The notes beneath the pieces are model-generated. The model searched no databases. It was given only the letters and a program-made list of their open reading frames with translations, and was not told where the DNA came from. A DNA stretch of 64,000 bases. Origin: Coptis chinensis (Eukaryota > Streptophyta > Magnoliopsida > Ranunculales > Ranunculaceae). Both the position numbers and the translations under genes were made by a program. The stretch is taken from positions 35,240,501 through 35,304,500 of the forward strand of contig CM027377.1 of the NCBI GenBank assembly GCA_015680905.1. Reading direction: 5' to 3'. Shown piece after piece: positions 11,938 to 23,846 of this stretch. The first letter of the stretch is position 1. Each line of letters opens with the position of its first letter.

Positions 11938-12075
11938 ATTGGTATCAGAGCGTAAGTATATGACCTAGGATTTTGAGTTTTGGTAAATAACCATAGTGCT
12001 CGAAATTTGTGCAGACAAGGTGTTCGATAAAATTCCGAAGTGAAATTGTTTTTTGGGTTATTGTGTGCAACTTGG
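11938..12075 (+). mobile_element. PBS and untranslated leader of a second, tandem Tork copy (truncated)
   Basis: ATTGGTATCAGAGC and the next 125 bp match the leader after the first LTR (7084-7211) almost base for base, up to CAACTTGG. There the sequence switches abruptly to the minus-strand Ale-like element. This LTR-internal-LTR-leader order is what unequal or LTR-LTR recombination between copies, or a head-to-tail insertion, produces. Confidence 0.88.
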
Positions 12076-15000
12076 TCATAGAATAACGCCGAAGTAGATC
12101 AACGATGTACTTGGTCTGTGACAGATGAAGACCAGAGGTAGTGAAGGTGATCTCAATTCCCAAGAAGTATGAGAGAGTGCCAAGGTCTTTCATCTCAAAT
12201 TCTGTGCCAAGAATAGAGATGAAGGAGGATAACAGAGATGGAACATTTCCAGTCAGAATAATGTCATCAACATACAGGAGCAGAATCATTATTTCTGATG
12301 AGCGACAAAAAACAAACATGGACGGATCTGCACGACTTTGAAGAAACTCATAATGAAGAAGAAAGGTGCTGAGATGCTGAAACCAAGCTCGAGGAGCTTG
12401 CTTAAGACCATAAATAGCTTTATGAAGTCGGCATACATGATCAGGACGAATAGGATCAACAAAGCCAGATGGTTGTCACATAAAAACTATAGTATCAAGA
12501 AAACCATGGAGAAAGGCATTCTTGACATCTAGCTGTCACAAGGACCAGCCATAAGATACAGCCAGACTCAATATTGTCCGAATAGTAGTAGGTTTGACAA
12601 CTGGACTGAATGTCTTGTCATAATTAATTCCAGGTTGTTGATGAAAACCTTTAGCCAATAACCGAGCCTTAGGGCGCTCAATGGAACTATCCGATTTCAG
12701 CTTAAGTTTGAACGCCCATTTGTTCGGTACAACAAGCTCACCTCTAGGAGGAGGGACAAGAGTCCATGTTTTGTTCTTCAAAAGTACATTAAACTCGTCA
12801 GTCATTGCCTGATGCCATTCAGGAAATCAAACTGCATGTGAATAACAAGTAGGTTCCTCGATAGAGGAGGTAAGCTGGGCAGCTAAAGCATGAGGGAGGG
12901 GGTACCGAACTGTTCTATCAGTGCGCACTAAAGGTCGATGAATGCCATCTCTGTGACGAGTGACCATAGTATGTCCGACAGGAGGAGGTCCTGACACTAG
13001 ATCAGATGAGTACCCATCCGTATCTGTAGGGGCAGTGGGTGATTGAGAAGAGCTTGGATCAATAATCGGAGAAGGCTCTGGTGGGGGCACAACTACTATC
13101 GAAGGAACCTGAGCAACCACTGTAGGGGGCACACTCATTGTTAGGGGAACATGAGCTGGAGTATTGGTCAGAACCTGTTGAGAGAGCTGCTCAGAGTGTG
13201 GAGAAAGGACAGGAACCAAAACCCAATCTGTAGGAGAAATAGTGGAGCCTGAGGACGAAGACTTAAAGGGAAAAGTATGCTCATCAAAACAGACATGCCG
13301 AGAGATGTATACTCTGAGAGAAGAACGATCAAAACACTTGTACCCCTTATGTTGCATGTTGTAACCTAGAAAAACACACTCAGTAGTTCTTGGCAAAAGT
13401 TTGCTAGTCATATAAGCTCCTAAATGGGGGTAACAGGCACAACCAAAGACACGTAACTCAGAGTAAGTGGGGAACTTCCCATAGAGACAAGAAAAAGGGG
13501 ACGACCACTGAATAGTAGGAGAAGGAAGACAGTTGATGAGATAGACAGCAGTGGAAACTGCATCAACCCAATGAATCAAGGGAACATGACTACTAAGGAG
13601 GAGAGTACGGGTCATGTCAGCAATATGGCGATGTTTTCGTTCTGCCAAGCCATTTTGTTCTGGAGTGTGTGGACAAGAAAAGCGGTGATGAATGCCATGA
13701 GTTGAACAAAGTTTCTTGAAGTTACCATTATCAAATTCCCCACCTCCATCACTTTGAAAGTTTTGAAGGGTAGAGGAAAATTAAGTTTTGATATAGGCAA
13801 GAAAATTTACAAAATGACTGAACACTTCAGATTTGTGTTTCATAAAATATAACCAGGTAAAACGAGTAAAGTCACCAGTAAATAACACATAGTATTTGTA
13901 GCCAGAATTAGATACAGTAGGAGACTGCCAAACATCAGAATGAACAAGTGTAAAAGGTGAAATTGTACTTATTTTATTGGAAATAGAAAAAGGAAGGTGT
14001 GTGGATTTACCCATGGCACAACCTTTACAAAAAGACTGATTAAACTTAAACTCTTTTGACAATAATTTATTCGACCCCAAGAAAGACATGACCTTACTGG
14101 AGGGATGACCTAACCTACTGTGCCACAAAGACGAAGACTGGTGAGATGCATGCAGAGCTAGAGAACGAGGCGGAAGCAGAGGTAATTTGTAAAGACCATC
14201 TCTACATTGACCCTGAAAAGAGGAGACATCCATTAGATTTATCAAAGATAAAGAAGTGAAAAGAATCAAATGCACACAAGACATTGTCATCACAACAAAA
14301 CTGAGCAATAGATAGTAAGTTTTTACGCATTGCAGGGATAACATAGACATTATTAAGACGAAACTGAGAGGAACCAACAGGAAGTGCCATGTTACCCGTG
14401 TAAGTAATGGGAAGCTTATCACCATTGCCAAGAAGTACAGAGTCAGGGCCAGTGTAAGGCGTACGCTGGTGAAGATAAGTCGGGTCGCCAATCATGTGAG
14501 TAGAGGCTCCTGTATCCAAGTAGTAAGCAGGATCATATGATTGTTGTGCAGTATAACCAAATGGACTTCCAGAATAAGAAGGCTGCTGAAGAGCAGAAGG
14601 AGGAATCTGTAAACCAGCAAAGGTAAAGTGCAAGGAGCCAGGACTTGAGGTTTAGCAAAACGACACAACATGGGACAAGTAGCATCAAGATGCCCAGTGC
14701 CATGACAGAACTGGCAAGAACCAGCAATAGGAGGCACTCCAAGAATTCCCGGTGCATCTGTACGGTGTTGTTGAGGGCCCCGATAGTTCTGAACATCAGT
14801 TGCATCTGTTCGGTACTAAGAAGGACCCTTATGGGTCGTTTTACCTTTCTTACCCTTATAAGAATTTTGGGAAGAGGCATGAGACGCCAACAGTGCTGAA
14901 GGCCCCAAAGGAGGGGATGAACGGTGACGAGACTCATAATTGAGGAGCCGAGAGTCGAAGTGCCGAGAACTGTGGCAAGGTCTCAAGACTCTCAAGAGCA

Positions 15001-15180
15001 ATAACCAACATCTCATATTCAGAACCTAGGCCGCGGAGTGTGGCATTAACCAAGTTAGTGTTTTTGACCGGTTCACCAATAGCAGATAAAGCATCAGCAT
15101 ATGTTTTGGCCTCCTGAAGATATTCAGAGACAGTGCGAGTACCACGAGATATGTCGTTCAAATTTCTCCTAATCTGGGAG
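12076..15180 (-). pseudogene. Copia gag-pol remnant, Ale/Retrofit-like
   Basis: On the minus strand from 15161 down: UBN2-type gag (RTVSEYLQEAKTYADALSAI), zinc knuckle CQFCHGTGHLDATC (C-X2-C-X4-H-X4-C intact, about 14715), protease YYLDTGASTHMIG (about 14520), GAG-pre-integrase LWHSRLGHPSS (about 14125), integrase core with LVHSDVWQSP and a degraded NGLAERKHRH (about 13640), then a proline-rich linker, and RT with [13 protein letters not shown] (about 12600), LLLYVDDIILTGN (about 12290) and EFEMKDLGTLSYFLGIEI. Frameshifts fall near 14490, 13790 and 13640. The RNase H domain and 3' LTR are absent because the copy ends at 12076 against the Tork leader. Lineage assignment is from motif flavour only. 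Confidence 0.88.
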
Positions 15181-15707
15181 GAATTGGCAATAGATTTATG
15201 AGAAAATACTCATGTAAGCGAGAAGGAAATCATACCAGAGAAGGAAATAGACACGTTCACTTTGTCTGTAATAACGAAATCACTGCGAGAAGGAAATCAT
15301 ACCAGAGAAAAAGTCTGCGTGAGTGCCTCCGTTTGAGAGAAAAAGGCTCTTGATTGTAAAGTAGAATAGGCCAAAATAAATGGTTGCTGAGACAAGACAA
15401 GTGCTTCGTTGCTGGTGCACAATACAAATGTGGAACCTTTAAATACTAAACTTTGTCTTCAGTTACAAAACCAAAGTCAGGTTGAATAATGAAGCCAATC
15501 AAGGGAAGTCAAATTGAACTTTGTATTGAATGCAGCAAGGGCTCCACCTTTGTATAACCACAATATTCTTTCTCACAAGTCACAACTAATTGAGCCCGAG
15601 ACTATCAGAGAGAAAGCAATATACCAACTTGAGAATGAGAGGGAAAAAGAAGTGATTGGAAGGTGACGGCTAGGGTTTATGGGGGATCAAACCTAATCTG
15701 ATACCAT
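15181..15707 (-). other. Decayed gag/leader region of the Ale-like element
   Basis: This lies between recognisable gag and the PBS of the same element, so it should be its leader and gag N-terminus. It has no clean frame. A repeated AGAAGGAAATCATACCAGAGAA motif (about 15219-15245 and 15289-15315) suggests a small internal duplication. Confidence 0.55.
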
Positions 15708-15719
15708 GCTCTGATACCA
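15708..15719 (-). promoter_or_regulatory. Primer-binding site of the Ale-like element
   Basis: Minus strand TGGTATCAGAGC, the perfect initiator-Met tRNA complement, directly after the TTCTCTTCA end of the LTR. A second ATACCAT-containing copy (about 15699) lies just inside. Confidence 0.85.
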
Positions 15720-15838
15720 TGAAGAGAATAATATCCGAGTGTTTATTCTTCTCATCAAGGAGGTATAAGTAGAGAATTATAAGGGTATAATGGTAATTAC
15801 ACTAATACAATCCTAATTAGAGTATGTAGAATAAACAC
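15720..15838 (-). repeat. Probable 5' LTR of the Ale-like element
   Basis: On the minus strand this segment can start TGTTTATTC and ends TCTCTTCA against the PBS, giving a short LTR of about 119 bp with a TAATTCTCTACTTATA-like region. The outer boundary is uncertain because no second LTR is present for comparison. Confidence 0.55.
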
Positions 15839-15850
15839 TAGAATATTATT

Positions 15851-16735
15851 GATTGTCTAGTGTCTGGCAATTTCCTGTTGCGCACAAAACTCTTAGAAAG
15901 GCCTATAGGTATACTTCGTACCATTGTCAGACCGTAGTGTCTTTACCTTCCTATCTGTGCGATTTTCAACCCTTGTCTTCCACTTCTTAAATGTCTCAAA
16001 CACTTCATCTTTCGTTTTCATCATATACACCCACACATAGCGGGTATGATCATCAATGAATGAGACATAATAGCGGTTACCTCCTTTTGAAGCCACTCTG
16101 GAGGGTCCCCAAACATCCGTATGCACATAGTCAAGGATGCCTGTTGTCGTGTGCTTGTTTGACTAGAACTTGACTCTGCACTGCTTCCCATTGACGCAAT
16201 GCTCACAGAACCCCATACTTGGCTTCTTCAAGTCCTTCAAGAACCCTCGCTTGCACAACTTAGACAAACCCTTTTCACTCATATGCTCTAGTCGCATATG
16301 CCACATCTTAGTGCACTCATAATCATCACTATATACAACCACTGCTACATCGCCTATCACAGTACTACCTGTCAAAGTATACAAGGTTTCATGTCTTTGA
16401 CCCTTCATTATAACTAAAGAGCCACTGACAATCTTTAGGACTCCACCTTCGCCCACAAACTTGTGGCCTTTGGAATCCAAGATACCAAGAGAAATAAGGT
16501 TTTTCTTTAGCTCAGGAACATGCCTCACATCAGTTAAAGTCATCACTACACCATCATGCATCTTGACCCGTATAGTTCCAATCCTTACCGTCTTACAAGC
16601 AACGTCATTACCCATCAAAACAGAACCATCATTAATGTTCTCATAAGAAGTAAACCACTTTCTATTCGGGCACATATGGTAGGAACATTCGGAATCAAGA
16701 AAAGTCTTCTTGAGCTTCACCAAAGTATGCAACTT
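15851..16735 (-). pseudogene. Minus-strand fragment of the same Tork subfamily (protease to integrase)
   Basis: Encodes the protease DSECSYHMCP (Gly of DSG lost), the HHCC domain and the first part of the integrase core (HTDVWGPS, SDNGTKY). The DNA is very close to 8100-8960 of the plus-strand element. It ends at the integrase TAG codon region, where the Ale-like element begins, and carries the same TAG (about 15856) as the plus-strand copy. At the position of the plus copy's other stop (8625) it retains a Gln codon. Confidence 0.9.
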
Positions 16736-18081
16736 ATGTCCATGTCAAGTATGTGTTCACTGTGGAACAGAACACCTATTGTTGCAGAAGATCCACTCTT
16801 CCCTGATACGTTGTGATCAACTCTTAACATTCTTCCAAACTAGGGGAGATGGATCTAATTAACTGGCTTCCAGAAGCCGCCATGGTTTAAAAGACGGATT
16901 AATACCGCGTGTGAACCATAAGGTTCATGTACTTGTATAAAGGGCATATCTTAGTCTAAAATACTGGTGTCGGGCACTGAACAACATTAAAAACTTGGAA
17001 ATGTTATTGCAGCTCTAAGTTTGGTGCAGGCTGAAGCTGCAAAACTATAAGAAGCAGTGGATCCCACCAGTGCTCGGAGTTGCAATGGTAAGTTGTCATG
17101 AGTGAGAATCTCAGGTATACAAGTGCAGGTATGATTGTCACACACAGCGATGCAGAGTGCATGGAGTGTATGCTCATGGGTTTTTGGAGTGATTACTGAC
17201 TTTGATACAGAGTGCAGTACTTAGTTATGGAAATTGAGCAGACTGCATTCTGGAACTGCGTTCCTCCAGGAACTAGTAAGCTATATCCAGTACTATCCGC
17301 AGCAGGCAGGAGACAAGGGGAAGAAGGGAATTGAAGAGGCTATGAGTGGAAGTTGACTCCGCGGCAGCTGTTAGTCTTCTTTATCCCTGAACACCGAAGA
17401 TCGAGGGCATGCAAAAACATTTGAATAACAAGATGACACACACAAGGCCTATAGCAAATTTTGTGCATATTTAGCAGCGAGATTTGGGGCAATATTAGAT
17501 AATGAGGGGCCCTTTTTGGTACGGCGTCAAGCCAATTGTTGAAGTTTTGTGCCATTGCAGAAGGGTAAGCATATTTCATGTAATTAAGTGTTATACCCTG
17601 TAAGACGATGGTTCTTAACCCGCAAGTAAACAAACAGAATTTGTGCAAAAAAATATTGTTCTTGCCATGATTAATAAAATCTCTCATTGCTAAAATTAAA
17701 GATATGATCTCAGTTCTAATCTCAACTGCAATGTCATTACCTTAGCACCAAACCCTACTAACTAAGAGCATCATAAGCATAAGGTCAACACAACAAGAAA
17801 GCAGAAAACAAAGTCTTCTTTAGAAGTTTTACTCGAGAGAGAAAACAAAAGGGGTTCAACAAAATTATAATTCTGTTACCATTAAGACCAGTAGTTCCGA
17901 AAAAGAAAAACCAAAATACAATTCCATCAAGAAAAAAAAAGATGATCAACCTTAATGCCTGACGGAGCTACGCAGATGATGCAAACCACACAAAACAGGT
18001 AATCCGTGTTATATTACAATCCAACATTCAAGAGATCAATGCTTATATGGCCCAGAAACCAAAAATGAGAAGAAATCTCGA
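16736..18081. other. Unassigned DNA between Tork fragment and F-box pseudogene
   Basis: No protein family was recognised. The minus-strand frame at 17340-17687 shows no conserved motif. The right third (about 17700-18080) is the likely 3' flank of the F-box pseudogene on the minus strand. Confidence 0.5.
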
Positions 18082-18533
18082 TCAGTAGGCCCTTCTTTCG
18101 AAAAGTATTTTGACACTTGAAGAGGCTTTGGGAACAGATTGTAACCTCTCACGAGCTTCTGTAATTTTTTTCTCTTTATCCCAAGAAAAGGGTTTTGGGA
18201 AGGTAACCTCTCACCGCTTGAGTCAGTATGAATTCAAGTAACTTCAGTACTTCCATATCAGAACATAGGAAAGTTTGGACCTTTACACACTTGAGGTGGC
18301 AAAAGATGTCGTCCAAGTATAGCTCCTTTTTCCAGTTGTACTCTTCATATGTTGTATGGTTTAAGGATAGCTAATCAAAACAAAAGAATGAAATAGTGAA
18401 ATTCTTACAACGGAGATGATCTAACATATATGCAAACGAAACTATCTGAAGCACTCAGGGTTCAAGTACAATTCATCACAAACGCAAGGAATTGCATTTA
18501 AGATATCAAGATATGATAGGCCAAACTCAGTAC

Positions 18534-18698
18534 CGGTGCATTATCCAAAAAAAGTTCTTCTACATACGGACTGCGCTTTAATAATTCTACAATAGCTCGA
18601 ATGCAGGAATCACTATTCACTCCGATCAGTTTTAAACACCTTAAATTGGGAAATGGATTGAGCAGATGTCCCACCATACCTTCAGAGCCAGGAGAAAC
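18534..18698 (-). pseudogene. Second exon of the F-box/FBD pseudogene (LRR)
   Basis: 165 bp, open in frame, bounded by TTGAAG|GTTTCT at the acceptor and CACCG|GTACTG at the donor. It encodes an LRR segment containing FPNLRCLKL and SPYVEELFLDN. Its partner exon lies almost 9 kb away at 27517 because the intervening intron was inflated by the retrotransposon. Confidence 0.82.
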
Positions 18699-18998
18699 CT
18701 TCAAAAAATAAAATAAAAAGATGAAATATTATTAATAGTAATTTTATCTCAAACAATAAAATGCCATACATTCATCTGGCATAAAACTGTAGGGGTTACA
18801 TGTGCACTTCTGTTTTTGTTGCATTCTACATACCAACAAAAGGGAAAATAGGAGAAATTATAGTTAAAATATTCAATGTAGGTTCAGGGTCAATCTTAGC
18901 AGCCTTGGTTGTCATGCATCAAATCCTAACTTCAAGTGGCGAGTGAAAATGAGCAATGAAGAGGTAAAAGTGCCAACAAGAAACTCAAAATAGCTGGT

Positions 18999-19004
18999 GA
19001 GTTA
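18999..19004. repeat. Left target-site duplication AGTTA (19000-19004)
   Basis: AGTTA directly precedes TGTTGG of the left LTR. The same five bases follow the right LTR at 27287-27291. A 5-bp duplication is normal for copia integrases. Confidence 0.9.
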
Positions 19005-19309
19005 TGTTGGAATCTCCAAGAGTATTTCAAAATACTTGTGTGTGTGTGCAAAGTGGAGGAGATGAACTATGTGTGTTCTCTCCACTTTAGTGCACTGTGT
19101 TTAGTCCCACATTGGTGAACCACCACTAGCAAGTGAGGTATATGAGGAATTCCTCTACCATAAGGGCGTGCCATTAGGGTACAAAAGCTTTTGTGTTAGG
19201 AGGGAGGACTCACCCAAAGACACACTCTCACCCGCCCACACCGAGTCAGGTCGGGCTTGGGCTTGGGCTTAGTGGATTATCGGGCTTGGGCTTAGTGGAT
19301 TACCAATAC
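19005..19309 (+). repeat. Truncated 5' LTR of the nested copia element
   Basis: Matches the first part of the 848-bp 3' LTR (26439 onward) up to GTGGATTACCAAT, then diverges. The remaining LTR (over 500 bp) and the PBS are missing, so this is an internal deletion. A GGGCTTGGGCTTAGTGGATTA unit is duplicated near 19255-19305. Confidence 0.88.
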
Positions 19310-19397
19310 AGAGAAACACTTCCTGTCAGCCCCCTCGCAACTTACCCAATGTGTCAAAGATTGAAAGATTGAATCCTTCAACGATTCACACTTCAAG

Positions 19398-19525
19398 CGA
19401 TGGAGAGATTGATGTTCACAGCCCTAGATGTACTCAACTATGCAAATTATCTCACTAATAGCGATGGAGAGAAAGGGTGTTCACAGCCCTAAATGTACTC
19501 AACTATGCAAATTATCTCACTAATA
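19398..19525 (+). repeat. 64-bp tandem duplication at the start of gag
   Basis: GCGATGGAGAG to CTCACTAATA occurs at about 19398-19460 and again at 19461-19525 with a few changes. The gag frame can only be followed from the second copy. Confidence 0.85.
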
Positions 19526-21319
19526 CAGCACCCGTGGAAGGTTCTAATGATTTCGAAAGAAATCAAGCTACTTGGCTCAATGGGAATAAGGTATGTCGTC
19601 ATGCTATTTTGAGTACCTTGTCCAATGAAATTTTTGATATTTATTATTCAAATAAGAATGCACATGATATATGGGAGAGTTTGAACAAAAAATACATAAT
19701 AGAGGATGCTGGTACTCAGAAATATGCTATTGGGACTTTTCTAAAGTTCCATATGAGAGAGGATAGAGATGTAACGTCTCAAATCCATGATTTTCATGTG
19801 CTGATTAATGATTTGAAAACTAAGGATATTAATTTACCCGAAACCTTTGTTGCTGGATGTTTGATTAAGAAACTCCCCGAGTCTTGGAAACACTATAAAA
19901 ATAGTATGAAACATAAGCGAAAGCAGATGACTCTTGAGTGTGATCATTCACAATCACATAGAGGAAAAGAACAAGACTCGGGATGATGTGTTGTCTAAGG
20001 AATTCCATTCTAAAGCCAATATCATTGAAGGTAATCCCAGCAAATCTAACAAAACTTTTAAAAAACAGAAGTACAACAAAAATAAGAATTTCAAGGTCAA
20101 AGGCACTTCTTTTAAAAGGAGTGGTACTGGCAATGTAAATTGTTATGTTTGTGGTAAACCTGGACATAGGGCTTTTCAGTGCAGGCACAAGAAAGACACT
20201 GATGATCCTCCCAATGCTAATATAGTTGAGAGAGATGATATTATTGCTGCTGTGGTGTCACAAGTGTTCATGGCCACTGGGAAGAAGAACTTGGTACTAG
20301 ATTCTGGTGCCACCCGCCACGTCTGTGGTGATGTTGAAGCTTTCTCAGACTACATACTAGTGAAAGATGAAAAGGTCTATATGGGTGACTCTAGGTCTGT
20401 TCCTGTTGAGGGAATAGGCAAGATTCTTCTGAAGTTAACTTCAGGGAAAACCCTTTCACTTAGTAATGTTCTTCATGTTCCTGAGATTCGTCAGAATTTG
20501 ATTTCTGTGTCCTTACTGGGATAAGCTGGCGTCAAGGTGACTTTTGAGAGTGACAAGTTCTTTTTTGACAAAGAATGAAGGTTTTGTTGGTAAAGGTTAT
20601 TGTAATAGCAGTGGTCTTTTCATGTTGAATGTACCTGACAACATTATTATTAATAAGAATGAATCTGCTTCTGCTTACTTGCTTAACTCTTTTAATATAT
20701 GGCATGGTAGACTAGGACATGTGAATGTTTAGTATATGAAAAGGATGAAAGCATGTGGTTTATTGTATGATATTTCAGATTTTTCTAATGATAAATGTGA
20801 GATATGTGCTGAGACTAAAGCTACAAAGAAACCCTGCAGAACTGTTTCTAGAGATAAAACTGGATTACTAACTCTTATTCATACGGATTTGGGTGAATTC
20901 AGAAGTACCATGTCTAGAGGGGGGGAAGTTTTATTATATTACATTCATAGATGACTTCTCTAGGTACACCATGGTATATTTACTTAGAAACAAGCATGAG
21001 GCAGCTGAGATGTTTCTCAAGTACAAAGCTAAAGTTGAAAACCAGCTTAACTGTAAGATTAAAAGACTTCGGTCTGATAGGGGTGGAGAATATGAGTCTA
21101 ACCCATTCCAGGACTTTTGTGACAAGAATGGCATTATTCATGAGACTACTCCACCATACTCTCATAAGTCTAATGGAGTAGCCGAACGGAAAAATAGAAC
21201 ACTAAAAAAGATGATGAATGCTATGCTTGTAAGTTCTGGAGCTTCCCTGAACTTGTGGGGGGAAGCAATCCTATCTGCTTGCCATATACAGAATAGGATA
21301 CCCAACAAGAAAACAGGGA

Positions 21320-21440
21320 CTATGGTAAAACAGTGTCATGCATATGGGTCACCACCCCCCACAGTTCAATGGTTACTCAACCTAATCAAACTTACATGCA
21401 AAACACATTATACCACTACAAACATTAAAAAAAAAAAAAA

Positions 21441-21477
<37 letters not shown>

Positions 21478-23196
21478 AATATGCACTCTTATGACAAGAA
21501 TATACTTTACTCAAGTCTATGATTATTGATCATATTAAAATATAGTCATATTATGTTCATGCTATCTATATGAAAGAAAATTCACAAGTGATTCAAATGA
21601 ATTTTAAAGAATATAAGAATTAGATGAAAAAGGTTTTACCCAAGATAATATCATTATCATTCTTCTTTTCATTATTCAACATTCCAACTTACATAGAGAG
21701 ACAATTCACGTACTTGTACATTACCTTGGTTATTTATTCATAGTCATAGGAGGATAATATCTAATAAGACAATCCACAAGCGTTACATCTCCTTGTCTAA
21801 AATAGTCACTGGAGGATATTGTCTACGAAGATAATCCATAACCTTACATCTCCTTGACTAAATTAGGTTTAGGAGGATATTGATTATTTCCCATATTGTT
21901 TCCTCTCGTAGACAATGATGCTCATTACTTAATAATATATGACATGGTTAAGCTTCATGCCAATGTTAAATAATGCATCCATGCCAAATATGGTTAATAT
22001 CATATCATAGGTTCAGGAAAAGTAAACTTTAACTGTACCCCTCACAACAAAAAGTATACGATATTTAAGCAAATCTAGCCACTGAATATGCAAAACAACT
22101 GAGGACTCCACCTCCTCTTTTTACATGAGCTCAAGTAAGATAGAATACCCAATCAACAAGACCTCAAGTACTACCACAACATCTAATGGCTCAACCCATT
22201 ATAATGTCTTCAACTAGAAAAATTTACCAATAAACTATCATCAAGTTTAAAGTAAATCCACGATGATTAATATCCAAAACTAGCATGCTACACAACTTTA
22301 ACATATGTTATATTGGATATAATCTACAAGTTACTTCATCTAACATGTATTTTCACAACAGTACAATTATAATCATCGTCTAACAACACGTTCACTCAAT
22401 AAAGGTAAGCAATTATGCATTGAATACATTATAATTACTATCCAAGATTTGAGTGTGGTTGATATTAACTATCTTAAGGTCTCTCTTAGACCATCTACAT
22501 ACATCTACATATGTACAAATAAAATTAATATCAAACTACTTCTAGTCAAACCAATTAATATCTTAGTGATAAACACGTATAATTTGTTGACTAGATTATT
22601 AAAGAAGTTTAAGTTTAGGGATTTTCCTCCTAAGAAAAACTAGTATGCAACTCAAGGCAAGAATATCACTATATAATCAAACCAAAAGAATTGCAAAGAG
22701 TGAAAGAATACGATACATAACCGATTGAAAAACCGGATTACCATATTTTTCTCCTTCTAGAAAAATAGTTCAAAAGAACTGTAATTCTGAACTAGCTCAG
22801 GACCAATTGGGTATCAAGCCTTATACCACTGGAAAGCTCTTTGAATCAGCTATCCAACACAAGAAGGAGCTCTGAGCTGAAGGTTACAGCAGTTTTAGTA
22901 ACTAGTGACACAGCTGTCAAAAAGACGAACTTTGACATTTTTCTTGATAGAAATCTCATATTTGACTCCCACAAACGTAGGAGAAAGTTCTACAACCATA
23001 TAGGGTTTGATAAACCACAAAAGATCAATAAATATTCAATCTTTAATTGGTTTCCCTAACAAAAACGAAATTATTAGAAAATTTCTAAAGTCATAACCCA
23101 ATAACACAAACAATAACTCAAAGTAAAAAACTTATCTTTTGATTGTCGTATTAAAGCACTCTCCTTTGTTCTACTACGAAACTCTTTTCTTAAGAT
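21320..23196. other. Foreign AT-rich DNA interrupting the integrase
   Basis: No gene was recognised. The copia frame stops matching shortly after the NKKTGT motif. The stretch includes an A-run followed by (AAC)n at about 21427-21474. The 18-bp string CTAGTCAAACCAATTAAT occurs at 22544 and again at 23850, just right of the inverted LTR, which links the two ends of this foreign DNA. Confidence 0.6.
21427..21480 (+). repeat. Poly(A) followed by (AAC)n microsatellite
   Basis: About 17 A residues run into roughly ten AAC units. A poly(A)-headed repeat could be the tail of a non-LTR retrotransposed sequence, though none is recognisable upstream. Confidence 0.9.
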
Positions 23197-23846
23197 TGTT
23201 AGAATATCTGTATGAACAAAGCAACTAAAGTAGAACAGAAGGAACAGTAGACATCAGTAGCAATGAAGAGACAAGGACAGCAGTAACTGGGAATAACCAA
23301 GGCGCGGATTAGGCTGTCCTTAAGGAAAGATTTCACCCTTCCAGTGGTGTAGAAAGGCAGTAGTGGCGTCTTTCTCATAGGATTCAATGGTTAACAGCAG
23401 TCTAACTTTGCACTAGAACAGACTACCCTCTAGAACAGCAATATAACTCTCTCTGGTGGCTATATGAAGAAGAGAAGAAGAATAGGATAAGTTATAGTTT
23501 CTGTTTATCTGAGATGGGTTTCTAATGAAGTCTGTCCCCTCTATGGACTCACAGTCCTATTTATAGAGGTTAGGTCAGTCTCCTAAACAGATAAGGAAGA
23601 GAGACCAACTCCTAATAGAACATCGAAACTTGCTGCTCAAGAAAAAAGCAAAACAAGTTTAGGCTATTGGTCAAACCACTACCCACAACAGTAAGCCCAA
23701 GCCCAAGCCCGAACCCTACTCGATGTGGTGGATAACCAATGTGGGACTATCTATTATGCACTAAAGTGGAGAGAACACCCTTTGTTCATCTCCTCCACTT
23801 TGCACACACACACAAGTATTTCAAAATATACTTAGAGATTCCAACA
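23197..23846 (-). repeat. Inverted LTR of the same copia family (solo-type)
   Basis: Read on the minus strand it starts TGTTGGAATCTC at 23846, runs through GGACAGCCTAATCCGCGCC and ends TTCTAACA at 23197, so it corresponds to most of the 3' LTR at 26439-27286. It is in opposite orientation to the element that contains it. No matching 5-bp flanks were found (AAGAT left, ATCTA right). Confidence 0.85.

Noticed and set aside
23197-23846. Second complete nested retrotransposon on the minus strand
   Set aside because: Only one LTR copy is recognisable; no PBS, gag or pol on the minus strand next to it.
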